Of a DNA stretch of 64,000 nt, positions 42,587 to 50,864 are shown piece after piece (positions within the stretch are counted from its first letter, which is position 1; each line of letters begins with the position of its first letter). The DNA lies in the NCBI GenBank assembly GCA_018697035.1, contig JABHSE010000002.1, positions 91,160-155,159 of the forward strand. The letters run 5' to 3'. This DNA comes from an archaeon. Lineage in GTDB: Archaea > Nanobdellota > Nanobdellia > Pacearchaeales > GW2011-AR1. A program made the translations under genes and the position numbers. The notes beneath the pieces were generated by a model. It worked only from the letters and a program-made list of their open reading frames with translations. It was not told where the DNA came from and ran no database searches.

Positions 42587-42985
42587 TTATGCAACTTTAA
42601 GAACCTTACGCAAAATAATACTAGCCAAAACACTATAGCCCAAATAATACCAAAGCCAACCATTCCCCAACACCGGAACATAAACACCCCTAAGCCAAAC
42701 AAACAGAATCAAAAACGGAATCATAGTCACAAACAACGGCTTCATAGATGCCTTAAACATAACACCAGTCAACTTTAACATCTCACTATTGAGTTCCTGC
42801 ATAACACTAGGCTCTTTAGCTTTCTTCAACTCTTTCTGAATCTCTTTCTGCCTCTTCTTTAAGCTCTTCAAGTGTTCCTGGTTTGTCAACCACTTCTGAG
42901 CCAAAGTAGAAATCAACGTAACTATAACCGAAAAGATAGCAATGGAATATTTAGGACTAGCCACCATCATCTCTGTTAAACTCAT
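42587..42985 (-). CDS. DUF106/EMC3-like insertase protein
   Basis: 132 residues, three membrane helices with a central charged coiled coil: KSLKKRQKEIQKELKKAKEP, then EMLKLTGVMFKASMKP. This is the archaeal Ylp1/EMC3/TMCO1 relative of YidC, thought to help insert membrane proteins. In archaea it usually follows secY and adenylate kinase; here secY is the neighbour and adk is absent. TATA box TTTATATA at 43008-43015 makes it leaderless. Confidence 0.92.
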   Translation of the reverse strand: MSLTEMMVASPKYSIAIFSVIVTLISTLAQKWLTNQEHLKSLKKRQKEIQKELKKAKEPSVMQELNSEMLKLTGVMFKASMKPLFVTMIPFLILFVWLRGVYVPVLGNGWLWYYLGYSVLASIILRKVLKVA

Positions 42986-43007
42986 AATACAAAATACAAC
43001 TCCAACC

Positions 43008-43015
43008 TATATAAA
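43008..43015 (-). promoter_or_regulatory. TATA box of the DUF106 gene
   Basis: TTTATATA on the minus strand, about 25-30 bases ahead of the ATG at 42985. It shows that DUF106 is expressed separately from the secY operon. Confidence 0.65.
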
Positions 43016-43050
43016 TCTAATCCCCGCTTCATATCCAAACCAACAATTTT

Positions 43051-43089
43051 AATTATCACAACGAAATTACAAGCAAGAATAAAAATTAA
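43051..43089. repeat. 39-bp exact repeat at the secY 3' end (copy A)
   Basis: Identical over 39 bp to 63558-63596. On the coding strand it begins TTAATTTTTATTCTTGCTTG and lies immediately after the secY stop. The T-rich start fits an archaeal terminator, but exact identity over 39 bases 20.5 kb apart indicates recent copying. Confidence 0.85.
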
Positions 43090-44457
43090 TTAAGCCCCAA
43101 AGAACCCCTTCAAAGCCGGATTCATATCAACCGCATGCTGCTGCGCAATATTCTGATATAACTGATAAAGAATCATAACAGCCAAAAGAATAGCAGTTCC
43201 ACCGACAAGTGCTCCAAGCAAATCAGCAACAGAAGCTAAAAGCCCAATCGCAACACCACCCATAATTGTCAACGGTCCAATATACCTTTTCAAAATAGAT
43301 TCCAAAACTCGTTCATCTTTCCTAAATCCAGGCATACTCATACCACTACTAATAATCTTCTTCGCCTGACTTCGTGCATCCATCCCACTAGTCCCAACCC
43401 AAAAGAAAGCAAACAAAACCGAGAATATAGCATAAAACAAAATGTGCCCAACAGCTTGAGCCGCATAAATCCATCTAAAGCTCCCAGTGATAATAGTTTC
43501 TAAAATCGGAGTCGAACCAATCCAAAACGCAATCCCACTAACAGCCTGACCTCCTTCACTAAACCCTCCCAAAAAAGTAGGAGAACCCATCCAATTCTGC
43601 AACAAGCTCCCAAACAATTGCAAATTAGCAACCAAAGCCGAAACCAAAATAACAGGAATAACACCAGCATAAAAAAACTGCAAAGGCCATTTTACAGAAT
43701 GCCCACGAATTCTATCAAACGCTAACGGAATCTCAACCTTCAAACTCTGCGCAAAGATAACACCCAAAAACAAAGCAACAGTAGTAAGAATCGGAAACAA
43801 AGCCTGTGCGACACCAGTACCATCTCCAATAATCACAGAAGCAACAATAGCCAAAACCTTACCAACAGGCTCGATAACACCAGTCGGTCCAATAAACTGA
43901 AACAACTGACTAAACAATCTCCAACCAATACCAGCAGCAATAAACAAACTAACACCAGATCCAAAGCCCCACTTCTGAACAACCTCATCCATAAAAATAA
44001 TCAAAAAACCACCAACACACATCTGAAGAATAACAAGCCCAGTAAATCCAGGTTCAGCCGCAATCCCCTTCATCAAAACATAAACCATCGACTCAAAAAT
44101 CACAAACGCAAACGCCAACACTTTCTGCAAACCCTGGAAAAACTTCTTCCCCTCGCTCGTGCTCGTATCAATGTTAATAATCTGCGCCCCACTAAGCAAC
44201 TGCAAAATAATCGAACTCATCACAATAGGACCGATACCAAGACTAATAATCGAACCAAAACTCGTTCCAAGCAAAATAGCCAAATACTCAAACTGCGCAA
44301 GGCTCCCCTCACTAATTCCAAAAAGAGGAATATTTGCCAAAATAAAATAACCAACTAAAATAGTCAGCGTCCACTTCAACTTAACATTAAAACTAACCTT
44401 CTTCTCCGTCGGCGCCCGAACCTCAGGCAAATTATGCAATAAATCTCTCAAAGCCAT
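43090..44457 (-). CDS. secY: Preprotein translocase SecY
   Basis: 455 residues, ten membrane helices. MALRDLLHNLPEVRAPTEKKV is the typical archaeal amphipathic start; the plug helix region, GSGVSLFIAAGI after helix four, and FYAGVIPVILVSALVANLQL of helix seven are clear. It forms the export and insertion channel. It ends the ribosomal superoperon, separated from rpl15 by an unusual 1.4-kb gene. Confidence 0.96.
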   Translation of the reverse strand: MALRDLLHNLPEVRAPTEKKVSFNVKLKWTLTILVGYFILANIPLFGISEGSLAQFEYLAILLGTSFGSIISLGIGPIVMSSIILQLLSGAQIINIDTSTSEGKKFFQGLQKVLAFAFVIFESMVYVLMKGIAAEPGFTGLVILQMCVGGFLIIFMDEVVQKWGFGSGVSLFIAAGIGWRLFSQLFQFIGPTGVIEPVGKVLAIVASVIIGDGTGVAQALFPILTTVALFLGVIFAQSLKVEIPLAFDRIRGHSVKWPLQFFYAGVIPVILVSALVANLQLFGSLLQNWMGSPTFLGGFSEGGQAVSGIAFWIGSTPILETIITGSFRWIYAAQAVGHILFYAIFSVLFAFFWVGTSGMDARSQAKKIISSGMSMPGFRKDERVLESILKRYIGPLTIMGGVAIGLLASVADLLGALVGGTAILLAVMILYQLYQNIAQQHAVDMNPALKGFFGA

Positions 44458-44479
44458 GTATTATTCATCTCAAAATGTT

Positions 44480-45871
44480 TTATAAAGTTTTGTAGATTTG
44501 TCCTATACTAGAATCAGATTCAATAGTAACTCCTGGAACAATCCCTCCCCCAATACTCCTTTCCAGCTCTCCCATATGGTCCCCATCCATTGCAATAGCA
44601 GGAATTATTTTTTGCAATAACCACAGCTCCTGAGTCATAAGACCCATTTCATGAACTCCAGTATATAGAGCCCCCTGCTTTCCCTTAATCGGAATAACGA
44701 TCCCATTAACTCCTCTTTCCTTTAATCTATTAACAAATTTACTTGTTTCAGCACAACCCAATCCATACATAAGACTCTTATAATTGTTACAAAAGATAAG
44801 TTGACCCTCTCCCGACTTTTCAACTTCATCCTGAGATACAAAATTCAAGTCTCCCGTTATTCTATCCGCAACATAAGAATCAAAAGGTCCAGACAAAATC
44901 CTATCACTAGAGACCTTAGACAACTCAGAGATTCTTTTCTTTGGGGCATCATAATGTCTTAACTGAAATAAATGTGGAGAGAGCCGAGATATCCCCACAC
45001 AACTACCTTCAATTTCTATTTCTCGCTCATCTGTTTGCAACTCACCCAAAACACTAAATAATTCCCCTATCTCCCGGTGAGCACTAGGTCCTCTTCCAGA
45101 ATAAAATGGAACAAGAGACATATCAAGTCTTCCCATAAATCCAACACCATCAACTAACTCCTGATCAACTATTTCTTTCGGATTAGAGGGACTAATTACA
45201 TCAATTCTCCTTTGTATAAATTTTGCAAGTGACGAACTATGGTAATTATGGTTAAGATTGACAGCACTAAATCCATCCTCTCCAGCTTTAATCATACAAA
45301 TATCCCGATCCCCTCGAACAATCTTACTAGGAAGTCCCTTAGCTGCACAAATAACACTTCCCTTGCCAAAACGATTTTGAGTATTATACACAAAACCAGT
45401 ATCATCTGCACCAAAAGCTTCCATATACACTATATCAAGATCCTCATCATAATCATAATCTACACCAATATCACCAATCTCCATTGCGGCAACTTGCCCC
45501 ACAACAGCTCGAGCTCCAGATCCCCTAACCTTTTCAATAGCTTCAATGAGATCATTATAAGATTCTTTCATTCTATCTGGAGAATATAAAAAAGAATGAG
45601 TTTCGAACTTACCCGGAACTTCCCTAGGATCAGAACTTCTAGCAAGAACAATAGTAGGAGATCTCAGCTTAGAAGTTAGTTGCTCAAAATGAGATTTTAA
45701 TTCAGGACTATCCCCTTTATCATAATCAACAGAAATACCAAAACCCGGATCAACAATATAAGACCCGTCATTCTTACGAATCAATTCTACAAGACCCTCA
45801 GTCTTCATTCCAAACCTCTTAATACTTTCAGAGCTTCTCGCCAATTCATTCAATGTAACTATATTTTCCAT
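44480..45871 (-). CDS. PEP/pyruvate-binding and swivelling-domain-like protein
   Basis: About 463 residues from the ATG at 45871; a TTG frame start overlaps the rpl15 stop. Residues 60-190 resemble the ATP-grasp PPDK_N domain (IVLARSSDPREVPGKFETHS, then RAVVGQVAAMEIGDIGVDYDYD). The last 110 residues resemble the mobile PEP-utiliser domain (KERGVNGIVIPIKGKQGAL, then IIPAIAMDGDHMGE). The usual catalytic GGxxSHAAI motif is not intact, so activity is doubtful. Nothing of this kind is normally found between rpl15 and secY. The call rests on visual motif similarity. Confidence 0.5.
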   Translation of the reverse strand: MENIVTLNELARSSESIKRFGMKTEGLVELIRKNDGSYIVDPGFGISVDYDKGDSPELKSHFEQLTSKLRSPTIVLARSSDPREVPGKFETHSFLYSPDRMKESYNDLIEAIEKVRGSGARAVVGQVAAMEIGDIGVDYDYDEDLDIVYMEAFGADDTGFVYNTQNRFGKGSVICAAKGLPSKIVRGDRDICMIKAGEDGFSAVNLNHNYHSSSLAKFIQRRIDVISPSNPKEIVDQELVDGVGFMGRLDMSLVPFYSGRGPSAHREIGELFSVLGELQTDEREIEIEGSCVGISRLSPHLFQLRHYDAPKKRISELSKVSSDRILSGPFDSYVADRITGDLNFVSQDEVEKSGEGQLIFCNNYKSLMYGLGCAETSKFVNRLKERGVNGIVIPIKGKQGALYTGVHEMGLMTQELWLLQKIIPAIAMDGDHMGELERSIGGGIVPGVTIESDSSIGQIYKTL

Positions 45872-45882
45872 CCTAATAGATA

Positions 45883-46365
45883 TCAACTCTTTTTATCTTC
45901 AGTAGCCTTCTCTTTCTTCTCAACCTTAACATACTGCTTAACTTCCTTCTCCCTAACCGGCAAAACAATCTTCCCACCAGCCTTCTCCATCTTCTCAACA
46001 GCCAAAGCACTAGCAGCTCGAGCAGTGATAGTAGCCTTAAATCCTTCTCCCGAACCAAGAATTTTATATTTATTCAAATCAATTTTCTGTCCAGCTTTAG
46101 TAAACATATTCTGCTTAATATCATACAAATTAACTCTCTTCCGTGTATCCCTAGAAGTTCCCCTAGAAGTCGCACCCTGCTTCCCAAAATACTTACCCTT
46201 AACGCTCATCTCCGTAGACTGCTTCTTATGATCCGCCTTCTTCCCAGTTCCGGCCTTACCAAATCCACCCTTATTCCCATGACCCTTATGCTTCTGCCTA
46301 AATCCCCATCCAACAGTCCGAGCCCCACGAATCCTAGAATTCTTCGGCCTCTTATGAACTTTCAT
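45883..46365 (-). CDS. rpl15: Ribosomal protein uL15
   Basis: 160 residues. RPKNSRIRGARTVGWGFRQKH, GGFGKAGTGKK and the C-terminal ALAVEKMEKAGGKI block identify uL15. The last 25 residues are a Lys/Glu-rich extension. The ATG overlaps the stop of the orphan gene at 46362 (ATGA), where rpl30 would normally be. Confidence 0.96.
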   Translation of the reverse strand: MKVHKRPKNSRIRGARTVGWGFRQKHKGHGNKGGFGKAGTGKKADHKKQSTEMSVKGKYFGKQGATSRGTSRDTRKRVNLYDIKQNMFTKAGQKIDLNKYKILGSGEGFKATITARAASALAVEKMEKAGGKIVLPVREKEVKQYVKVEKKEKATEDKKS

Positions 46366-46658
46366 AATCGCTCCTCCATGATTTTATTAAAAGAATTAAT
46401 AACCTCAGAATCAATACTAGATAAGTTAGACCACGGAATATTGGTCTTGAAATTACCAGTATAAGCATCATAACCCATTAAAGTTCTAGGCATCATTCCA
46501 TCTTCGTGCCTTGCAACTGTTGTCAATCCCTTATAAAAAGTATCAACAACAACCTGCTTCGTTCCGTTATATACAATTACTTGATTAACACTGATACCCC
46601 CTAGCTCTACTCCTGGTTTAATCTCCTGAACATTCCGAGCACATCCATCCCCACACAT
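46362..46658 (-). CDS. Unknown protein embedded between rpl30 and rpl15
   Basis: About 98 residues from the ATG at 46658, which shares a base with the rpl30 stop (TGATG). MCGDGCARNVQEIKPGVELG at the start, two N-terminal cysteines, a central DGMMPRTLMGYDAYTG and helical end NSFNKIMEERL. No family recognised. The last codons carry GGAGG, which serves as the ribosome-binding site of rpl15. Coding sequence is more AT-rich than its ribosomal neighbours. Confidence 0.6.
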   Translation of the reverse strand: MCGDGCARNVQEIKPGVELGGISVNQVIVYNGTKQVVVDTFYKGLTTVARHEDGMMPRTLMGYDAYTGNFKTNIPWSNLSSIDSEVINSFNKIMEERL

Positions 46659-47002
46659 CACAACATCCTCCCAACCAATTTAACAAAATCCTCATGCTTA
46701 CCTAAAATACCCCTAGGAGTAGGCAACCTAGAACTCTTCTTGAAACCACCACGAGGCGGATGCAAAAAATAAACCCCTTCCTTAGCCGGCCTCTTCTCAT
46801 TCAACTCTTTAACGAACTCATCCGAAACACGACCATAAGCAACCTTCTTATCAACACTCATAACCATCCCCATCCTAACCTTATCATCTTCCTCAACAAA
46901 GATAGCACTAAACTTCTTCCCAAGCCTCAACCTTTTCATGGTCTCATTTTGAGTCTTCAAATTCTTAACCTGCCCAGCAATCCTCACAACAAAATATGCC
47001 AT
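46658..47002 (-). CDS. rpl30: Ribosomal protein uL30
   Basis: 114 residues, shorter than typical archaeal uL30 at about 150. YFVVRIAGQVKNLKTQNETMKRLRLG is the diagnostic N-terminal fold; FFLHPPRGG-type sequence FLHPPRGGFKKSSRLPTPRGIL follows. Starts 1 base after the stop of the orphan at 47004. Confidence 0.92.
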   Translation of the reverse strand: MAYFVVRIAGQVKNLKTQNETMKRLRLGKKFSAIFVEEDDKVRMGMVMSVDKKVAYGRVSDEFVKELNEKRPAKEGVYFLHPPRGGFKKSSRLPTPRGILGKHEDFVKLVGRML

Positions 47003-47003
47003 C

Positions 47004-47333
47004 CTACAAAATCCCCCTTAGCATTTTTTGATAATAAACAACTTGCTTTTCGTCTGTGAGTTTAGAGGAAGATGTAAAAGATTGAACACTTTTGATAACA
47101 CCCTTTACAACCTGAACTCCAATATTCATAGCGTAAATTTCCCCTTCTTTTTCATTAACAACAGGAATATTATGAGTTTGATAAGTAGTCCCACCCCGAA
47201 GTCTCTTTCTTTGGACCACTCCGGTTTTCCCACCAAGAAAATTCCTACCTTCAACAATAGTTGCCAATTCTAATCCGTGCAAATTTTGCATAGAAGGGTT
47301 CCCTCCGAAATATACAGGATTCTCCATCTTCAT
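47004..47333 (-). CDS. Unknown protein embedded between rps5 and rpl30
   Basis: 109 residues. MKMENPVYFGGNPSMQNLHG, then a Gly/Arg-rich middle (FLGGKTGVVQRKRLRGGTTY) and a helical end. No family recognised. The ATG overlaps the rps5 stop (ATGA). The AGGGGG before its stop probably primes rpl30 translation. The basic Gly-rich middle could contact RNA; that is a guess. Confidence 0.6.
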   Translation of the reverse strand: MKMENPVYFGGNPSMQNLHGLELATIVEGRNFLGGKTGVVQRKRLRGGTTYQTHNIPVVNEKEGEIYAMNIGVQVVKGVIKSVQSFTSSSKLTDEKQVVYYQKMLRGIL

Positions 47334-48163
47334 ATCCGAACCTCCCCAATCTTATTCAAAGCAGCCATACAAGCCTTAGCCGCATTAAAAGTAGTCCTCA
47401 ACTTACCCGAGGTCTTACTATAAACATCCTTAATCCCAACAGCCCTAAGTATCTTTTTCAACTCATCATTAACAACCAAACCAGTTCCCTGAGGCGCAGG
47501 CATCAATTCAATAACAACCGAAGAACACTTCCCCTTAACCGCAACCGGGATACTATGTTCCTCATCACACGAACAATCAAACGAAGCACACCCAAGCTTT
47601 ATCTTAGTAATATTCAACTTAGCCTTCCTAAAAGCCTTCTCCTTCGCCGGCAAAGTCTCAGCAGCCCGACCATATCCAATTCCAACATGCCCATGTCCGT
47701 CCCCTACAATAGCCATAACACCAAAAGTCAAAACACTACCCTCCTTGGTCTTCTTCTGCGTCTGCCTAAATGGTCTCCTCTTACCACCACCGAATTTACC
47801 CTTAGCCTGACCAATAAATAAAGTATCATTAATTAATCCAGGCAACAATAAATCAACAATCTCTGGCTCCATAATCTTTCGACCTTCACTCAAAACAACA
47901 TCGATATCAGTCACCTTTCCAGATCTAACAGCCCTACCCAATTCAGTTTTAGGAACCCATCTCTCCAACTTTTCCTTATGTTCCCGAGCAGCTCTTTCAT
48001 CCCAACTTTCTCTCGGTCCAAACTTTCCTCTTGGTCCTCCTCGTCTCTCTTCAACTTTAGCCTTTGCATCAAACTCCTTGGAAACTTTTTCATCCTTAAC
48101 CTTCTCCTTAGCTTCTACAGCAGCCTCCATTTCCTTCAACTGCTTCTCCGCTTCATTCACCAT
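47330..48163 (-). CDS. rps5: Ribosomal protein uS5
   Basis: 277 residues, long for an archaeal uS5 because of an N-terminal extension of about 55 residues rich in Glu, Lys and Arg, mostly coiled coil. The core is intact: RRPFRQTQKKTKEGSVLTFGV, GDGHGHVGIGYGRAAETLPA, and the C-terminal domain LMPAPQGTGLVVNDELKKIL with DVYSKTSGKLRTT. Confidence 0.96.
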   Translation of the reverse strand: MVNEAEKQLKEMEAAVEAKEKVKDEKVSKEFDAKAKVEERRGGPRGKFGPRESWDERAAREHKEKLERWVPKTELGRAVRSGKVTDIDVVLSEGRKIMEPEIVDLLLPGLINDTLFIGQAKGKFGGGKRRPFRQTQKKTKEGSVLTFGVMAIVGDGHGHVGIGYGRAAETLPAKEKAFRKAKLNITKIKLGCASFDCSCDEEHSIPVAVKGKCSSVVIELMPAPQGTGLVVNDELKKILRAVGIKDVYSKTSGKLRTTFNAAKACMAALNKIGEVRI

Positions 48164-48681
48164 TATTTCAACCCTCCTTTTGCCCCAATACTCCGAGATT
48201 CGGGGTACACCGAGCGGTGAACTTTTTCAACCATGTCTTTCAAACCAGCATGCTCACCCATCAATCGATCTTCCGACGGAAACACCTTATCATTAGCAGC
48301 AACATCCAAACCACCCTCAATCAAACCCGCAATAACAGCAAAAACTCTCCCACCCTTCTCAGTCCGAGCCATTCCTAAATCAACAATATATTTCTTTTTA
48401 CCAAGCTTCTTCGCCATCAATATCCCAATCAAGTATCCAGCACTAATACCCTTCAAGCTCCCAGCCTTCTTCTCATCCCATCCATTCTTCAAAAGCTCCT
48501 TAGAAGTCATAGTAGCAATAACCTTATCCTGAGCCTCAACAGATTCAACAGCCTGCAAAACAAAATATTTATTCGTCCTCCTAACAACAATCCTAGGCAA
48601 ACCCGATGTCAACATAATCCGACGAGCCTTATAATCTGTTTTATTTTCTCTTCTCCTACGCTTCTGTGTCCTAAGCCCCAT
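48163..48681 (-). CDS. rpl18: Ribosomal protein uL18
   Basis: 172 residues. RRENKTDYKARRIMLTSGLPR, KSYIVDLGMAR-type KKYIVDLGMARTEKGGRVFA, and the 5S rRNA-binding GLDVAANDKVFPSEDRLMGE block are typical of archaeal uL18. The start overlaps the end of the embedded orphan at 48671 by 11 bases. Confidence 0.96.
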   Translation of the reverse strand: MGLRTQKRRRRENKTDYKARRIMLTSGLPRIVVRRTNKYFVLQAVESVEAQDKVIATMTSKELLKNGWDEKKAGSLKGISAGYLIGILMAKKLGKKKYIVDLGMARTEKGGRVFAVIAGLIEGGLDVAANDKVFPSEDRLMGEHAGLKDMVEKVHRSVYPESRSIGAKGGLK

Positions 48682-48940
48682 GTTCCAAATCCCCCAAACT
48701 CATCGTTTTTTTAATTATAACTTCTCCAATAGCATTAGACATATTAACAAGTCTATTGTCAATAATACTACGACAAACAGGAATATTTGTACGTTCCTTA
48801 ATTGTATGAGCAACAACAGCAAATTTGTTAGACGCATCAATAGCTCCATCAATATCATCAAATTCCATGGCAGCATAATGATCCCTTGCATATTTCCTAA
48901 TTTCTCCAACTAGTTTTCCGATTGTATAACTATTTTCCAT
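48671..48940 (-). CDS. Unknown protein embedded between rpl19e and rpl18
   Basis: 89 residues, helical: MENSYTIGKLVGEIRKYARD, then DDIDGAIDASNKFAVVAHTIKE and the end SLGDLEHGA. No family recognised. It begins 1 base after the rpl19e stop and runs 11 bases into rpl18, so all three are translated together. Confidence 0.6.
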   Translation of the reverse strand: MENSYTIGKLVGEIRKYARDHYAAMEFDDIDGAIDASNKFAVVAHTIKERTNIPVCRSIIDNRLVNMSNAIGEVIIKKTMSLGDLEHGA

Positions 48941-48941
48941 A

Positions 48942-49343
48942 TTATTTATTCTCCAAATGCTCCTTTAACTGTCTTTTGCTCTTAAACTTCCGAGCCCGAA
49001 TCTGCTTCCTAATCTCTTGCTTCTCCTCAGCATCAATCTTCCCAATCCTAAAAGCTCCTCTAACGAAAGCCCGAAGCTTCCGAGTGATAATAACATATTC
49101 AGCCTTCCTTGTATTAACATTCTTCTTAATCTTCCCAACTCTCCTCCGATTCTTCCGCTTAACAATTTTAGTCCTTCCCTTAACTTCCCGAATAGAAATA
49201 GCACCACTCTTATGTAAGTCCAAAATATCCATCCTACTAATCGCTTCCTTAATCTCAGGCAACCTTCCCGCAGCAAAAACAATCCTTCCCTTTCCAACTT
49301 TCAAAACCTTCGCCGCAAGATCCTTTTTCTTAGCTAACTGCAT
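48942..49343 (-). CDS. rpl19e: Ribosomal protein eL19
   Basis: 133 residues. LAKKKDLAAKVLKVGKGRIVF, the long helix block GRTKIVKRKNRRRVGKIKKN and TRKLRAFVRGAFRIGKIDAE are diagnostic of eL19. Overlaps rpl32e by 14 bases, in the standard archaeal order rpl32e-rpl19e. Confidence 0.96.
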   Translation of the reverse strand: MQLAKKKDLAAKVLKVGKGRIVFAAGRLPEIKEAISRMDILDLHKSGAISIREVKGRTKIVKRKNRRRVGKIKKNVNTRKAEYVIITRKLRAFVRGAFRIGKIDAEEKQEIRKQIRARKFKSKRQLKEHLENK

Positions 49344-49728
49344 CGTTCTTCTCCTTATACCTATTTAATATCCTCAATCCCATCTCCTTAGCCTTCTCCA
49401 AAATACTAATCCTCTTCCTGGCCCCAACTCGTCCCACAATAACACCTTGATTCTTCTTAACAGCTTCAAGTTCCCTCAAATTCTCAACCCGAACAGTTTC
49501 AACTCCACCAACAAATCCCTTAGTATCATTCTCAGCTCCCCATCCAACTTTCGGTCTCTGCCCTCGTCCCTTTCGACCCAGTCTAAACTTATTCTGCCGA
49601 CCCTTAGCCCCATGCCATTTCTGATTCTTCTTGACACCACGCCCAAGCCTAATCTTCTTATGCCAATCAGTCCGCAAAAACTTCGGCTTCTTCCTAGCAA
49701 TAGTAGTTTTCTTTTTCTCTTCAACCAT
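49330..49728 (-). CDS. rpl32e: Ribosomal protein eL32
   Basis: 132 residues. KPKFLRTDWHKKIRLGRGVKKN, WHGAKGRQNKFRLGRKGRGQRP and VGWGAENDTKGF identify eL32. It is separated from rpl6 by a 96-base gap with tandem repeats and a hairpin. Confidence 0.95.
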   Translation of the reverse strand: MVEEKKKTTIARKKPKFLRTDWHKKIRLGRGVKKNQKWHGAKGRQNKFRLGRKGRGQRPKVGWGAENDTKGFVGGVETVRVENLRELEAVKKNQGVIVGRVGARKRISILEKAKEMGLRILNRYKEKNDAVS

Positions 49729-49773
49729 TTTATTTTAATCCTCCAACACAATATCCAGTTGCCCAAGTCAACC

Positions 49774-49801
49774 CGACCACCGACCACCGACCACCGACCA
49801 C
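49774..49801. repeat. Four tandem CGACCAC repeats
   Basis: Perfect 7-bp units at 49774-49801 in the gap between rpl6 and rpl32e. The coding (minus) strand reads GTGGTCG four times, giving pairs of GG tracts. Seven-bp repeats also fill the rps14-rps8 gap, with a different sequence. Confidence 0.9.
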
Positions 49802-49803
49802 CA

Positions 49804-49828
49804 CTGATGAAATTTTTAATTTCATCAG
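49804..49828 (-). terminator. Perfect hairpin at the rpl6 stop codon
   Basis: CTGATGAAATT and AATTTCATCAG form an 11-bp stem with a 3-base loop. On the coding strand it starts with the last bases of rpl6, including the TGA. No T tract follows. It may pause transcription, mark RNA processing or protect the upstream part of the operon mRNA. Confidence 0.55.
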
Positions 49829-50367
49829 ATAGTCCTATATGGTTTTTTAGTTACAAATATCCCATCCTGAAAAATTCGTCTATCCCTTCCAGTCAACCGA
49901 GTAGCCTTCTCCAAATTAGCCGCAGTCTGCCCAGCAGCCTCAATATCACTGCCAGTCACAGTAATCTTACTACCCTTAATATCAACCTTAACACCATCCA
50001 TTACAGCAGCCTCACGAACAGTAGTCTCACCCAAGAAACTCTTAATTATAATTTTCTTACCCTCAGCCTTAACATTCATAGGAAAATGCACATTACAAAC
50101 TTCCAACTCATAAACAAAATCCTCACCAACACCCTTAACCATATTCTTCAAGTGCGCCCAAATCGTCCCCATCATCTTAGCCTCCCTCTTCGTAGCCCCC
50201 TTAGCAACCAAAAAAACCTTACCATCTTTAACCTCAGCCTTAATCTTACCAATTTCAAACTCCCGCTTCAACTCATTACCATTTCCCTTAACAACAAACT
50301 CCCTACCATTAACAGAAACCTCAACTCCATCCGCAATTTCAACAACTCTTTCTAAATCTTTATTCAT
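49825..50367 (-). CDS. rpl6: Ribosomal protein uL6
   Basis: 180 residues from the ATG at 50367 (MNKDLERVVEIADGVEVSVNG); the longer frame overlaps rps8. Two uL6 repeats, with KMMGTIWAHLKNMVKGVGEDF and ITGSDIEAAGQTAANLEKAT-type C-terminal block RLTGRDRRIFQDGIFVTKKP. The stop lies inside a hairpin. Confidence 0.96.
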   Translation of the reverse strand: MNKDLERVVEIADGVEVSVNGREFVVKGNGNELKREFEIGKIKAEVKDGKVFLVAKGATKREAKMMGTIWAHLKNMVKGVGEDFVYELEVCNVHFPMNVKAEGKKIIIKSFLGETTVREAAVMDGVKVDIKGSKITVTGSDIEAAGQTAANLEKATRLTGRDRRIFQDGIFVTKKPYRTI

Positions 50368-50368
50368 C

Positions 50369-50746
50369 CTAATAAAAATAAGCAACAACGCTCCCTCCAA
50401 CATTTTCCTTCAAAGCTTCCTTATGATCCAACATTCCCTTATTGGTAGAAATAACCAAAGTTCCAAAATTCCTCGACGGCAAAAATCGCCTCAAATACTT
50501 ATCAACATCTCCAGCACCAACATAATACCTCGGCTTCACAGCTCGGCACTCATTCAACTTCACAATCTTAACACTAACAGTCTTAGCCTCAGCATCAACA
50601 CTAAAATCAATATGCCCTCGCTCTTTCATCATCTCAAACAAAGCAAGCAAAACCTTAGAATACCGCTTTATCACAAGCTCCTGCTTCTGAATACGCTTAG
50701 CATTCATAATCTGATTCAATCCATCCGCAACAATATCCTGACTCAT
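50369..50746 (-). CDS. rps8: Ribosomal protein uS8
   Basis: 125 residues from the ATG at 50746 (MSQDIVADGLNQIMNAKRIQK), preceded by GGGAGGA as Shine-Dalgarno. PRYYVGAGDVDKYLRRFLPS and the C-terminal GTLVISTNKGMLDHKEALKE match uS8, a central-domain 16S binder. A 118-base gap with repeats separates it from rps14. Confidence 0.96.
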   Translation of the reverse strand: MSQDIVADGLNQIMNAKRIQKQELVIKRYSKVLLALFEMMKERGHIDFSVDAEAKTVSVKIVKLNECRAVKPRYYVGAGDVDKYLRRFLPSRNFGTLVISTNKGMLDHKEALKENVGGSVVAYFY

Positions 50747-50765
50747 AGTAAGTTCCTCCCAAGTG

Positions 50766-50811
50766 TCCATGCGAAATCACGGGAGTCGAAGACTCTCTGG
50801 TTTTGTGTGGA
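50766..50811. repeat. Palindromic element, copy 5 (46 nt)
   Basis: TCCATGCGAAATCACGGGAGTCGAAGACTCTCTGGTTTTGTGTGGA in outline: outer TCCAT/GTGGA, inner GGGAGTC/GACTCTC around GAA. It is diverged from copies 1-4 but has the same plan and the GTCGAAGAC core. This is the only copy inside an operon, between rps14 and rps8. Confidence 0.7.
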
Positions 50812-50813
50812 AT

Positions 50814-50841
50814 ACTCCCAACTCCCAACTCCCAACTCCCA
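50814..50841 (-). repeat. Tandem 7-bp repeat with G-quadruplex motif
   Basis: ACTCCCA occurs four times head to tail. The minus (coding) strand reads GGGAGTTGGGAGTTGGGAG and on, so four GGG tracts are separated by four-base AGTT loops, a canonical G-quadruplex pattern in the mRNA. It lies in the rps14-rps8 gap directly before palindrome copy 5 in transcription order. Confidence 0.85.
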
Positions 50842-50864
50842 ACTATGGAAAAAATTTATTTTTT

